This document shows, piece by piece, positions 1 to 13,900 of a stretch of 64,000 bases of DNA (its first letter is position 1; each line of letters opens with the position of its first letter). Origin of the DNA: Maylandia zebra. Lineage: Eukaryota > Chordata > Actinopteri > Cichliformes > Cichlidae. The position numbers were made by a program, and so were the translations under genes. Under the pieces are notes generated by a model, which ran no database searches, was not told where the DNA came from, and was given only the letters and a program-made list of their open reading frames with translations. The DNA lies in contig NC_135177.1 in the NCBI RefSeq assembly GCF_041146795.1, positions 24,742,060-24,806,059 of the forward strand, given 5' to 3'.

Positions 1-103
1 CTGTGTCTTCAGGGACACCATCCCTCTGAAATATGCTTGAATGTGGCTTTCGGCTCTTTTCCCTTTTCGTTTTTCCTACGGGCTGGAGATTATGCAGAAT
101 CTA

Positions 104-218
104 CACAATGTAATGCTGCCTCTCTAAAGTCTGATATGGAATGAAATAAAAGGTCAAATTATACATATTTGACCTTTTATTTCATTCCATATCAGATTTT
201 AGAGAGGCAGCACAATGT
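104..218. mobile_element. Fold-back (MITE-like) insertion with 8-bp flanking duplication
   Basis: A nearly perfect inverted repeat: arms 115-159 and 167-211 (about 45 nt each) pair with one visible mismatch around a 7-nt loop at 160-166. The octamer CACAATGT occurs exactly at 104-111 and again at 211-218, bracketing the hairpin. An 8-bp duplication is the hAT-type target-site size, so this is probably a small non-autonomous fold-back element inside a ddr1 intron. The left end has about three extra bases before the arm begins, so the element's exact ends are uncertain. No coding capacity. Confidence 0.6.
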
Positions 219-684
219 CACCCCATTATTATTCCTTAGCTTTAACTTTGGACCTGCTTGGCTCTCAAGCACTCGCACACCGGTACCTGCAAATACTCAC
301 ATCTAAAGACACATGTTTATGTGCAATCAGGGTGTGCTGCACATATGTTATGTGAAGAATTGTTTATTTTGGGTAGCAAAGCACCGGGCTGGAGTCAGCG
401 TTACTGACGTCACCTCTGTTCTCAGGGAGTGGGCTGATTAGGTGTACATTAGAGGCAAGGAGGCTCGAGTTCCGCTGGTGGATGGTGACTGGGCCAAGCA
501 GGCCCGAGAAGCTGGCCTTTTAGTTTGTTTTACTGCTTGAAATCCAGCTGTAGCAGTTCTTCCCTGCAGCTGGGATTTCTGTTGGCTCTGTACATGTTGA
601 ACTACTCACAATGAAAACGGGAAAAAAAATGCTTGTTTCAAGGACCTCTCGACTAATATTTCTTCCCGTCTTGCCGTGTTTCAG

Positions 685-3600
685 ATGGGTTGAAGGCTTA
701 CACAGCTCCAGTGGGTCATGTTATGCAGCTGCCCGGCATGTCTGTGTATCTCAACGACTCCACCTATGATGGGAGCACGGAACAAGGGTAAGACGTACAT
801 CTGCTCCGAGCATCTTTTCCATTTTCATTTTTATGCACAAGTATGCTGGATTTCCATAAACGCCTGGATTTCGCTTTAATGGAAATGTGCAGGCATGGCC
901 TCGTTTATAAATCACGGCACTGCAGCGGCAAATGTGAAATATGATCATGACAACAATTCACACCACATTAGTGACACCCAGAAATGTGGGGTGAAGCGCT
1001 ATCATGATGATATTTGTGACTTCATCAATGGAGTAACAAAAACTGTGCTTATCACATCTGCTAGCTCTGAAGCCAAATCCTCTCATGAGGTTTATCCAGT
1101 CGGCCTAATCGAAAGGGAATGACATTATTTTCTTTAGTTGTTCGGGGATTTGAGGCATGTTTCCTGGCCGTGAGGTTTTTGGTAGGGAGCCATGGAGGGG
1201 GGGGAAATGGGGGTGGTGTCCACCCTTGCGTGGGCTGTGCGCTTAATGGGGCTGAAATGTTTTGTTAGCCAGTGATGTAGCACTTTTGATGTAATCCAGA
1301 CGCTCCCGTAGCAAAACGCACGGGCGAGGGCTCATATGGTCGGCAGTGGGGGGAACTGTTTGGGGATCCAGTTCTGTTGCTTAGTGTTTGCTGTTTGCTG
1401 AGGTGTGTGTTTGTAGGGGGAAAACGAAGTGGGGTTAAGGTTTGTGTTTGAACTTGTGTTAGTGTGTGTGCATCCTCGTGCACACAGCTTTATTTCTGCT
1501 TTAAATGGTAAATGTACGGGTCCTTACAAAGCACTTTCTTTTCTTACTGAGCTCTAAAAGCCACACTCAGACACACAATTGGTGCTTTATTCTGTGCCAT
1601 TATACACTTTTTCTCTCTCTCTTTTTTCTTTTAACCTCTGGTGCGCACAAAAGCCAATTTGGGGTTCAGTAGCAATGCAATAAGTGCCCGAGGACACTTC
1701 AACACTTTGCACTACCTCTTTAGCTACAGCTACCTGTTGCTTGTTTGTGTGCAGGATACAGTTTGGAGGGCTTGGTCAGCTGTGTGACGGTGTCCTGGGA
1801 GGAGACGACTTTACAAAGACTAAGGAGTTGAGGGTGTGGCCTGGGTATGACTACCTGGGCTGGAGCCGGGAATCCCTCGGGCAAGGCAGCGTGGATATTG
1901 AGTTCCACTTTGAGAAACCACGAGTCTTCCACCACATGCAGGTAGGCACTCGAAGTTGTGCTTGTGTGCAGTAGTGCGTGTATAAATCTGTGCAGGGCGT
2001 TGTTACCTCTGCAGATAGTGTAAATCAGAGATGCCGTTGCGGCTAAAAGCGATAGTCAATGGTCTGTGCCTTGGAGGAGATCCACCTTGTAAGAATGATC
2101 ATCTTTAGAAATCGTCACTCATTTTATCGCAAACCAGTTTTTCATGTGTTGAGATAATCTCATATCAGGTCACATTTCAGTGCATTTCCTGTGTTTTTGT
2201 TTTGGGTGAATGGTTAAGAGGACATGGCAGGACTTTGTTCATGGAGATGTGAAACTGCCATAGTAAATGAAAGAAAGAGTCTGTAAATATCATTAAAATC
2301 TACATTTTTACAGTTTAAAATTGAACATAGACCTTGACTTATTAAAGAAAATGTGGCATAAATGGTTTCCATTTACTTCCTCCTGCTCTCCCCTGTTTAT
2401 TCACACGTCCATGTATTAATATTAATTTAAGAAATACTCATTTATTTATGGATTTATTTCTGTATTGTTTTTTTCTTTGCGTGTATTCCCGCTGGTAGAA
2501 AACGAATAGCTTTGTTCTGGCTGGTGCAGTTACACTTTGAATAATCCCCCCTTTATAAGCAGAAATGCATAAAGAACGAACACAAAAATAAATACATTTT
2601 GGGGAATAAATATGAGGGAAAATACAAAGGAAAAATCATACATGTATAAACAGGGCAATCAGTACCAGGAGGGAAAGGAACACAGGAGCTTATTAAAACT
2701 GAGATTTCTCTCTATATATAACAGTTAAATTGATTGGTGCATTTAAGATCATATAAATGTATTTATGTAGTTGATATTTATTTTTTTGGCAGTTAAACCC
2801 TCCACAGTTTCCATCCAACAGGAGTCTCTTTGTCTGTGTGATACATTTCAAAGCACGGCTCAGTAAATGGGGCGTCTTTGATGCATATCATCCTTTTCAG
2901 CTTAAAATGAAGATCTTTTTTTCTAACTGTCTGCCAAAAAAACCCTCCAAAACAACTTAAGTTGAGAAAACCAGACAGCAGTCGAATCAAACTTTCTTTT
3001 TTATGGGCTACAGTCTGAACGTTCGAAGCACCTCGATGCGTCCAGCTTCTCGAAGGCACAAAAATGTTAACTTTTGTTAACTGCTCTGTGTCTGTCTTCC
3101 TGTCTTCCTGTGTTATGAACAGGCCATTGACTTGACAAAGAAGTATTTGTAATTAATACATTGTTTTGGTTGATTAATTATCTCATTAGCCCAAAACAAT
3201 CATGTCCCATTTCTCCATCTGATGAAACTGCTTAGAAATTCCTTTGTCTCCAAGCAGCTCGGGCCCTAAAACGAACTCCATCAGCACCGTTATGTGTCTG
3301 TGTGTCTCTCTTTTTAAACAGCACTAAGTTCCTTTATCTGCAGCGTCAGGAAGCAACATTTTTACTGGAATAGCTCTGCAGCCATTTAATTAGTTTGAAT
3401 GTGCCATTGTTTATGATGGGACAGTGCATCAGTGCTCGTCTCTCTGGGAGCCACCAAATTGCATCACAGTCTGTTTGTGCGTCTGTGCGGCTTTTGGGGT
3501 TAGTTTGTGGAGCAATGAGGGGGATAATGGTGTGAAGCAACCCAGTTTGAATTATAACTGTGTTGTCTCATTGGACGCGGACTGGAATGTCGGTTTGGGT

Positions 3601-6600
3601 GAGAAGCACCATATACATCTCTGTGGATTGAACAGCCTGCATGCCTTAAAAAGGGCACAAGTAATTACTCTAAAATCTCCTGACAGTGACTGAACATTTT
3701 TTGAATCTTTATTTTCTTTTTCCACGTGTTTTTCCACAGTTTACCTCTGTTACCTTTTAAAAATCTCTCCCAGCGGTATTCGTGGTGTTTTTCCTACGCT
3801 TATCCTGTTTTTCTTGCCTTTTCCCCAGTCGTTTTCATACACTAACCTCAACTGACACGCAGCGTTACACTAGCCTGCCCGAGCGGATATGTCAGACACA
3901 CAGGTCAAATAAACAAGGAGAGGGAACCTGAACCTGATTCTGGCTTGACTCGTCTCTGAAGACCGCACTTCCTCAAACTGTGTTTAATAAGAGAAATCTG
4001 CCCTTTGACATTTTGTCAGCCATAACCTGCACTTCTTACACATTTTCTAAAGTTTCTGTTCTGTTCTTTGGGCCTTTTTGTCCAAGATTTTTGCCCGTGC
4101 ATGTGGACGTAGACAAATATATCCCTTGATTTCTTAACGTGTGTCTTACATTAAGCTTTTGCAGCTGCATTCCCTGAAGGAGTAGTAAATTTCCTTATTT
4201 CTGTTGACTTATCAGAGCTCTACCTCTACCACCAGCTTCCAGTGCATACCCACACACCCCATTCTGTCCCCTTTCCAAACAGAAACACTTGCACGCCGTG
4301 TGTGTGTGAGAGAGACTTAACACGTGGATTAGGTTAGAGCAGCTGGCCTTTCAGTGTGTAAGGTTTACAGCTAACCTGTCAGAACAGCTTCTGCTCTCTA
4401 AGAGGGGATTTTTTTTTCTGTCTCGTTCTTAATTTTCAGTCTCTTAGATCTATACTTTTGACCTCAATTGACCAACCTCCATCTTCCCCCACATCCTCGT
4501 CTCTTCTTGTCAAGCTCCTCTTTCCGCTTCCAGCCACAACGACTCCTCGTATATTAATTCAGCTTTTATGGATTCTTCCGTCTTTGGCCTTTCCCTGCTT
4601 GTAAAACAGAGAAGATATATCCTCTATTCTCTTCTCTTCTGTCATACACTTTCTTTTCTTCTACCCTCCTTCTCTCCTCCTGTGTTCTAATTTTGTTAAT
4701 TTGCAGCCCGGCTCTGCTCTAAGTCGTGCCAAAGCAATTATGGCTCAACAGAAAGAGAATGTGTCATTAATTTTGTGCGTTAATTTAATCTCTTCCTGCC
4801 TTTCCGCGGATAATGAATGACAAAGGTCTAAAGGTTTTCCAGATATTTCCATGAGCTATAGGTAGTGAAAAGATTTTGTAACTGATTGCAACTTTTTCTT
4901 TCTTTTTTTGCTTCTCTGCACTCACACAATTTTCTCCTTCCTCTAGGTGCACAGTAATAACCGTCACACACAGGGTGTCAGAGTTTTCAGCAAAGTGGAG
5001 TGCCTTTTTAAGCCTGGCATCCTCCAGCCATGGTCCTCTCCTGCCCTCACCTTGCCTGTGCCCCTCGAGGATCTAAAAGACCCCTCGTCACGACCCATCT
5101 CTCTCCCACTGGGCGGCCGGCCGGCTCAGATCCTCCGCTGCAAATTCTACTTTGCCGACCGTTGGCTGCTCATCAGCGAGATATCTTTCCTCTCTGGTAG
5201 GAAACAGAATTGAGTTTGTCCATTTTTTTCATCTGTGAGATGTGTATTTTAGCCACTCTGGCAGGCGGTTATTGCTTCTATAGACGCTAGGCGCTTACAT
5301 CACACATATCCTAGCAACTTGCACTATCGTGGAAGTCAAGCTGAGATTTAGCTTTGTCTAGGGAAAGGCTAAATATAGATGGCACCAAAACAAAAAGCCA
5401 AAAAAATACCGACCTGTGAGAGATTGGATTTTCATCCATGCTACAGCAATCAGCTTTCCTCAGGTGTTCAGTGTAAAATTTAAGTAAAGTGGAGCTGCTG
5501 TGGCTTTTAGAGTGAAGCTTTCAGCCTTTTAACTGATCAACATGTTCAGCATTTGAGAGTCCTCTTTTGGACATGAACAGAAAAATCATGCTATTCTCTG
5601 AGACATTATCAGTACTTTCCTATTCAGAATTTTAAAAACCCAAAGCAGCCCATCTGTGAACATAATTAGCGTTCGTTCTTTTCTACCTGATCTAAAACAC
5701 TATTTTTAAAAAAGTGACTATTTTCCCTCCATCTGTTGTCTTCATTATCTGTGTCTAGGTTCCAACAATCAGGCGCAGCATGAAGGCGAACAGAGAAAGA
5801 TGAGTTTCATGCCTATCTGAGTCAAAGTCGGATAGAGGACTCCTCTGCTCTCAGCTTCAGATTACTGTGACTAATTAAGCTGTCTTTTCTAGTTAAAAAC
5901 ACTGTCAGGTGTAGTTGGATAAGAATCAGCCGAGTTATCTCACCAAACTCAGGTGGCTCAGATCAGTGGACCCAGCAGTGGCCTGACACGTCTTGCTGCT
6001 GGACTCGAGCCACACTGGTGATAAATGACCAAATGAGGTTTGGTTCAAACGTCTGACACGTAAAGAAAGGTCGCACAAAGTCTGTAACGGACTTTATTCA
6101 CAAAACTACCGACAAATGCAGCTGTATGCTGTGTTAGTTAGAGCTGGCTCACATCTGGCATCACAAAGCGGTCGGCCTGGTTGATAACCTGTTACTCAAC
6201 TATCCACCGGGCTAGCATTGCTGGCTTAGAGGTAATTTCAGAGTCAGATGTTCCTTACACCCTCTAATCACGTATGTCTACAGTCTATCTCTCACATTAG
6301 GGGGTCCATATAAACATTCGGCGCTCATTCATTCTGCATTCAGCAGCTGAGAGTATGCTCAGAGCTCCTCTGCTGTCAACTTTCACAAACCGAACTCCTT
6401 CCAGCTCCCCGGTCGACTCCTGCATTAACATTTAGTCATACGTGAGCTACAAGACCGAGATGCTGGCTGTGTTGTGCAAACAAAGCAGAGTATGTTATTT
6501 GATTACCTGCCGAGGGTTAGTGAGCTAACACAATCAGTCATGCTAATCGATAAGGAAAGGATCAGTTCCCAGTCAAAAACAAGGTAATTAAATCCAATGA

Positions 6601-9600
6601 AATGAATTGGCTTTCTCTGGAATAACAACCAGCTGTGACCACAGTCACTGTTTCCTCACAGCTGAGGGCTACCAGAAGGTGTGCTGCGTCACACAAAACC
6701 CTCTAAACACATAAAACATGATTTATTTTCATTAAATTGACTTCTCCCCCTCCCCTCTGTCTCTTTTTGGTTATTCAGAGCCGTTTGAGGAGGATGTCAC
6801 AGACACTGATTTATTTCCTCCAAATATTCCCAAGATTCCTGGCACCAAATCATCTTCTCCTCCTCCTGTTAATGTCACCTCCTCTGCTCCCACATCGAGC
6901 CGCGGTGCCTTCAATTCCACTACCGGGCCTACTGGTGAGTCCTGCGCTTCCCCTCTATCCCTCTGCTCATCACCCCAACATTTATCTCCCCTCTCACTCT
7001 TTCCACTTACCATTCCTTCTCTGTTGTCTCCTTTTATCACCTGCCGTGCTCTTTCATTTACCCCTCCGTGGTCCATGCTGCGCTCTACCACATCTCTAAT
7101 TCCCCTGATCTCTCTATCATCTCCTATCTCTTATTTTCCAGTTGCCATGAGTGTAAGCATGTTGGCAGTGCATCTGTGTCATGCGTATGAAGCAGATCCA
7201 GAGGCATGCAGCGCCAAAGGAGGCACGTGTTTGACTGGCCTCTGTCGTCATCACGAGCTCTGAAATTTCTTTGCCTGAACCTCTGTGCCCGATCCTTATC
7301 TAACACAGTGTGTTGTATTTAAAGGAGAAATCAGGCTTAAAATTAAAGGTCAATTGTTTCATTATGGGTTTTTTTTTAATAACTTTAAAGATTGCTGTAT
7401 CGGAGTAAAAGAAAAAAGGCAGAATTCTGCTTTCCAGGACTTTTTTTCCTCTGCTCATCACTCTCTTCTGAGTCTCCATCACTTTTCTTCTCATGCCTTC
7501 CTCCTTTGTCCATCCCTCGCTCCTCCAGAACCCCCCACCACCACCACCACCGCTGTCATGATGGACACCACTGGTAACTGGACGCTTTCAGGTGAGAGGA
7601 AAAAAAGAGAAGAGGGGACGATCAGAGGGGTGGGGAAGCTAACTCCATCCACTCTGGCCCTCCTCCAACATCTTAAAACTGTCCCATTGCTCGGTAGAGA
7701 GTATGAAGTATAATGGGAGAAGGATTACAGGGGCAGTCTTTGGCACCGGGCTCTCTCCCCTGGGTTTGAAGATATACAGCTGGAGGAGAAAACACTAACC
7801 GAGCTATAGTAAAATTTATTTATGTATGAATAACAACTGGGCTTCCTGTGGTCTCACAAACTGCATGTTTTTCGGGAACTGGCTCTAGTCTCCACAGCTA
7901 GACAATAACAGGCTTTTTAGAAAGCTGGAAATGGTTTTCTGTGGCGTGTATGCTGCTTTGTCCTCGTTACTGGCTGCGGTTGAAGGGCTTTGTTTGGGTT
8001 TATTTATTACCCGCATGGTGTTGAAGTGACAGACAGAAAGGGGCCGTCTTCTGCTCTGACATTGTAATGTATCAATTGGTGGTAAATGTGCGCGCATTAG
8101 CGTGGGCGCAGGTGTGTGTTTGTTGATGATATGCATTTATGTGCGCACATCTACGGAAATGCATTATGCACCATATTGCATGAGTTTCTCTGTTGCCTGT
8201 AAGAGTTTGTTTATGGGCAAAAGTTTACACTAAACTGTACCGAGGAAACTCTTTCATTCATCTTTCAAATTACACGCCACATTTGACCTTCAAAGGAGAA
8301 GAAATAGCTGCTTGATTCTGATTAATAGTTGACTTTAAAGCGCTGCATAAAGCCAAACAGTGTTGACATACTGTTCTCACAGCAGCGGGCTCTGAGAAGC
8401 TCTCTGGTATGAGCGGGCATACTAAATGCATTCTCACACAGGCAATCCCTATCAGATGCTTTGTAAGCCTGATGAAACCGCGACCTCAGTGAGAGCGTGA
8501 CTGTGCCGAAAGAGCAAATCCTCGCAGTCTGACCAGAGCATTAACTCAGACCAGCGTGCGGTCTCTCACAAACACCCACACACGAAGACCCCGGTGTTGC
8601 ATGGTGATCGATAGACATGACGTCAGACCCGCATGCAACTTTTAGGAAATCAAGGAAACATGCTAACATTTCATCCTCTATTTGCCTTCTCCAGGGCCGG
8701 CGTTTGCTGCTGTTACTCCAAGGGCGGGGCTTCCCGTGGCTAAAGACGACAGCAGCAATACAGCCATTCTGATTGGCTGCCTGGTGGGCATCATCCTTCT
8801 GCTCCTGGCTGTGATAGTTGTCATTCTTTGGAGGCAGTACTGGAAAAAGTTACTGGGAAAGGTGGGTCCAGACTCGGGTCACATGGCATTCCTTTTTAAA
8901 CTGGCGCTCATGGAGGATCAGCTCATGAAACATTTTCTTATTTATCCCAAGTGGTTTATATTCATCCGATCTTGGGTTGTATCCAAAGTCAGTCATTCAT
9001 TCACAGTTCCCCTATTCCCTGTTTTGGGAATTTTATGTAGGTTACTGTGTAGTCAGTTAAACTTTCCAACATGACGATGATACAGGACAAAGGTACACCG
9101 TGGAAGAGATACAGAGGTTAATAATGACTAATGATTAAATGCAGAGTGGTGTATAAACATGCAGAAAGTGAAAAGGAAACACTCAGTGCATCATGGGAAG
9201 CCCCCAGTAACCCAGGTGTGTTGCAGTATAAGTAAGGGAGGGTTTAGGGTCACCACATCCAGCCCATTTTAAAGTATGTGTGCACTGTGGGATACTTTTA
9301 GTGCACGAGTATAGTAATACTTCAAATGAGCAGCTCTACAGAAAAGCCAACTCATTATATACTCATAATGAGCAGTGTGGGCTTTTTCTTCTTAAACATA
9401 GTCCTGATTTTATTAGCCGAACTTTTGAAACTTTTGTTTTTTCCCACGCTCGTTCCAGCTAAAACATGTTTGTTTACTTTTGCAGAAAGCCTTGAAAACC
9501 TCAAAAATTACGATAATTTTCTAGAGAACCGAAAATGGTAAACGGTAATTTTGCTGTTAACAGATTCAAGGGGAACTACTTTCTGCTGAATAAATGGCTC

Positions 9601-10893
9601 TAAGCGAGAAATGTGATTAGCCTGAGCTGTTCCTTTTACCCAATTTTAAGTGATTGATGGCATCCTGAGATAACAACTGCCAGTCTTTTGGCAGAGACAC
9701 TCTGCATTTCCATCTGGATGTGTAGTGGGAATCATTTTACATTTAATGCTAATTATGTAACGATCAGTGCCCGTTTTCACGGTTTGATCACACATCTGCT
9801 CCGGAGACTCAGATGGTGCATTTATATTGCCTGAATACTCTGCCCTCCCCAGGCCCAAGGCAGTCTGTCCAGCGATGAGCTGCGGGTTCACCTTTCGGTC
9901 CCCTCAGACAACGTGGTCATCAACAACACCCACAGCTACTCGAGTCGCTACCAGCGCATCCACACTTTTCCAGATGACCGAGACCACGACAGAGAGGCAG
10001 AAGGGGAGTATCAGGAGCCCAGCGCCCTGCTCCGGCCCCGAGATCACAGAGACAGCACAGGTACCTATTCAGTTATGTAGGATATGGATGGAAATGTTTG
10101 ATTCATTGAGGGGTTAAAGATTTCTGTTGTAGCTGCTCAATCCAAAGAAATCACTCTTAGTTTTGATTGATGCTAAACATGTGGTGACAAAGATTGATCA
10201 GCCACTTGCAGCTGGCTTGGAAACGATGCACTCTTCCACATGTACAGTGTGTAAATTTCTACAATAATGTATGTGGTTTATACGGATTGCTTTGTTGATC
10301 ATATCAGAAAGCAAACACATTTGGAGACGGGGGGAAAAAATGTGGCATGAATGTCAAGAAAACAATAGTTTTACAACACGTTCCACCATGCTAAAGTAAA
10401 TCAAACTAAACACCCTGCCAGGGAGAGGGCCTCCATGAAGATGCACAGCACAGAGGGGGCACAAAAGAGCTATTGTTCTGGGAAAAGGGAAGAAAAGCAA
10501 CAAGGGAGGGGGGAAAAGACGAGTAAAGAAATAAAAGGCATTCCTTTGCTTGCATTGTACCGCAGGAAGTCGGCATGCCATCTTTACTAGGCGCCTGTGT
10601 GAATTTGAAATAACACGAGTAACAGAAACATTATTTTATCCACTGGTTCTTGTTATGTTTGATTGTTGCCTGAGTTACGTTAACTTGCCTGTTTTTGCAA
10701 TGCACTTTTGTTCTGTGCTCCATGTGCCAGCGCAACCCCATCTCATCCCTTTTATTATGATGGATATGCTAACATTGTCATGCTAATCATTGGTATTTTG
10801 TTTTGCTGTGTTTGTACTTTGTGCCACTTTCTGTGCGTTGTACGATCCACTTTGTGGTGCCTGTGTATACCCCACCTCGCCCCGTGCATCCTC

Positions 10894-10936
<43 letters not shown>

Positions 10937-13900
10937 CACTCCCAGCCTTGCTGTTAAACAACCCAGCCCATTACCTGCTCCTACCAGATCACAGAAAAGG
11001 CTCGAGAGCATTAGTCGTCCCCAGCTCCACACAGGCTCGGGAAAAGAGCCTCAATGTGCCCCAGGGTAAGAGACCTCAGACTGGGCCAACAGTCAAGAGG
11101 GGCCCCTGCTTCATTACCTACCTATCCATCTGTGACTGAGTCGAGACGGCAGATGTGCTGTCGCAGTCGAGACACAAACATTTCTTCCTACATAGAATTA
11201 GTGTATTTTGCATGTGTCTGACCTCTCCACTCATTTCTCATTCACTCACCACTCACATTACTCATTGCTTGTTTGAAGGGATGGTTTGGCTCTTGGGTAA
11301 TTCTAAAAGTGTTCACTGACTAACAGACTCAGACTTTTTTCTTTTTATAAAGCTTGCAGCGAGCTGAGCCAAGCTGAAAGCATAGCTGTCACACTAGCAG
11401 TCATGCTGCTGCTAGATGCACTAAGCAGCATGGCTGTAATGATCAACTGGATGGTCCCCCCCTGTAGTTTGTACCTTTCACTGAGTGACTGAGCAACTCA
11501 AAGCTTTTATTTATGAAGAGAAATTAAGTTACTGACCAATTTATTAGGTTTGCACCTTTTTATGCCTTCAGAAGTGCCCTACTGGCACCCAGTGTGGTCT
11601 TTTTGCTGTAGCCCATCTGCTTCAAGGTTTAAAATGTTGTGCATTCAGAGATGCTCTTCTCTCTTCATTCTTCATTCAGAGATGCTCCTCGCTTATAACG
11701 AGTGGTTATTTGAGTTATTCTTGCCTTCCTATCAGCTTGAAGCAGTCTGGCCAGTCTCCTCTTACCTCTGACTTCAAAAAGGAGTCACTGGATATTTTCT
11801 CTCTTCGAGCTCATTCTCTGTAAACCCAGAAATGGTTGTGTGTGAAAATCCCAGCAGATCAGCAGCTTCTGTAATACTCAGACCAGCCACCAGCATCCGT
11901 GTCACATTCAAAGTCAGTTAAATCACATTTCTTCCTCATTATGATGCTCTGTTTGAACTTCAGCAGGTCTCTTGACCATCTCTGCATGGCTGAATGCAGT
12001 GAGTCACCGTCATGTGATTGATCAAGCGGTGTTGTTTGCTGGTTTGCAAATATTTATGCTCACTGTTGTTAGTGAGCTTGCATTTTTAACTTCATTTTAC
12101 AGAAAAAGAAAATACATCAGAGGACAAATGTATACAAGACATAAATCACAAGAAGTATTGTGACAAACTTTATCAGACGAATAATTCTAAGCGTCTTACT
12201 TCTGAGTAGGTCACAATTTTTGTTGCTGTGTACTAAGTGGTATTAGAGACAAAATTAGAGAAAATGTGAATTATTATTTTCAAAATTTCAAATGACATTT
12301 CACAAAAGCAAAGTTTGAATAGAACAATGTGCATTTCTTCTACCTCACCCACTAGTTTCTGTCTTTCTGTTTCTCTACTTGGTGCTTAATTAAATGTCAG
12401 CCTACATTGGTCTTCACAATCCACAGCAGAATAAAAATCACAGCATTGTTTTCTTAACTTTACGTCTATCTGTTTTTAATAAATAGAAGCAGCATTATTA
12501 AAAACACTGAATTAATAATTAATTACAAGGCTCAGTCCTGGATCGTAATCCTGGCGCCACGTCTGCAGTCGTTCCTGGACTCTTCCACAGTTCCCACCAT
12601 TGACTTCCACATTTGTGGGTTTGATTGAATCATTAATTATTGGACGGACCGCAATAAAACTAGCCTCGACGGCTAAATGCGGTGATGCCTTCGCTTCACG
12701 TCATCTGGTCACAATTTTAATTTGTCTAATAATTTGGTTCATGGCCAAAAATCGGTAAAACTAATCTTGACCAGTCTCGTGTGCACGTTGTGTTTTGCTA
12801 CCTGTTTAAAATTAACATGTTAGTCCTGCCGCTGTGAGCCTGTTAGCATGCTGCTGTTTGCAATCAATCACAGCTGTACAGAACTGCAACGTGGCTTATT
12901 TTAATTTTTACTTAATTGTCATTAATTATTATAAAGTCCAAAATGCTGAATTTAAGCAGTTGTTTAAAACATAATTAATATTCATGGGGCCGTGGGTGCT
13001 CAGCTTGAAGCGGACTAAAAAGTCTCTTATCGTTCCCATTATTATTTTAACAAAAATATAACAACTTAGTATTCAAAGGCCACACTCCCCGCAAGTGTTT
13101 GACTTTTATGAACTGTTGAAACCTCATGAGAGGAGTTTGTGTTGAATGTAAAGTTACCCCTTGTTAAATTAAATATTTCAGAGCTGTTTAAATTCTATTA
13201 GTAAGCGCAGCAGCACATTTTAATTAGGTTTAAATCTAAGCAGAATAGACCGATGCTGTGCAATACATGAAAGGGTTTTGGGGTTTTTTAAGTAAGAAAG
13301 TTTAGCCTTCAGTCAGGAGCGTGTCACTGATTTTGACAGCACCTTCACGCCTTTCACGTCACAGACCTCCGTGATTTATTTCTTATGGGGGTGATTCAGT
13401 GTGTCTGCTTAAGCAAAAGTCTCCCCTGCCATCACTGCATTGTGTGAATGAGCATGCCAGACACAACCGCAGTGAGAAACGAGCTCACAAATTTGTGATT
13501 GCTGATGACTCTTAATAAATTAAGACGATCTAGAGATCCCCAGTGTGCGCTGGAATTTCTGTTGGATGACAGTTTCTGAGTTATTCTTCCTTTAGCTCAG
13601 CGTCCAGGCAGATGAATGACTGCACAGCTGTGTGGGCCCATCATTTGCTCATTTACAACGGTGAATTTGTGAGGTCAAAACACCTTTTGTGTGTGATTTC
13701 ACTCAGTTTGCCTGTTTTACTCTTCTAGTAGATGTGCTGAACGTTATTGAACAAGTCTCAAATGATCCAATCCATCCCTTCACAACAATAATTCCCAAAC
13801 TGTTTAGAGACAGCTCTGTTTTTAAAATGTATTTGATTACACATTTCTTCTCTCACAGTAGTTTCTCAGTCTCATCCAGCCTCTCTGCATCTTCCTCCTC

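Noticed and set aside
104-218. Hairpin considered as a pre-miRNA
   Set aside because: Arms are too perfectly paired over 45 nt and are flanked by a target-site duplication, which fits a fold-back transposon better.
10708-11139. 143-codon plus-strand frame with Cys-Val repeats
   Set aside because: Created by the (TG)n microsatellite; only the part 10946-11065 is a real ddr1 exon.
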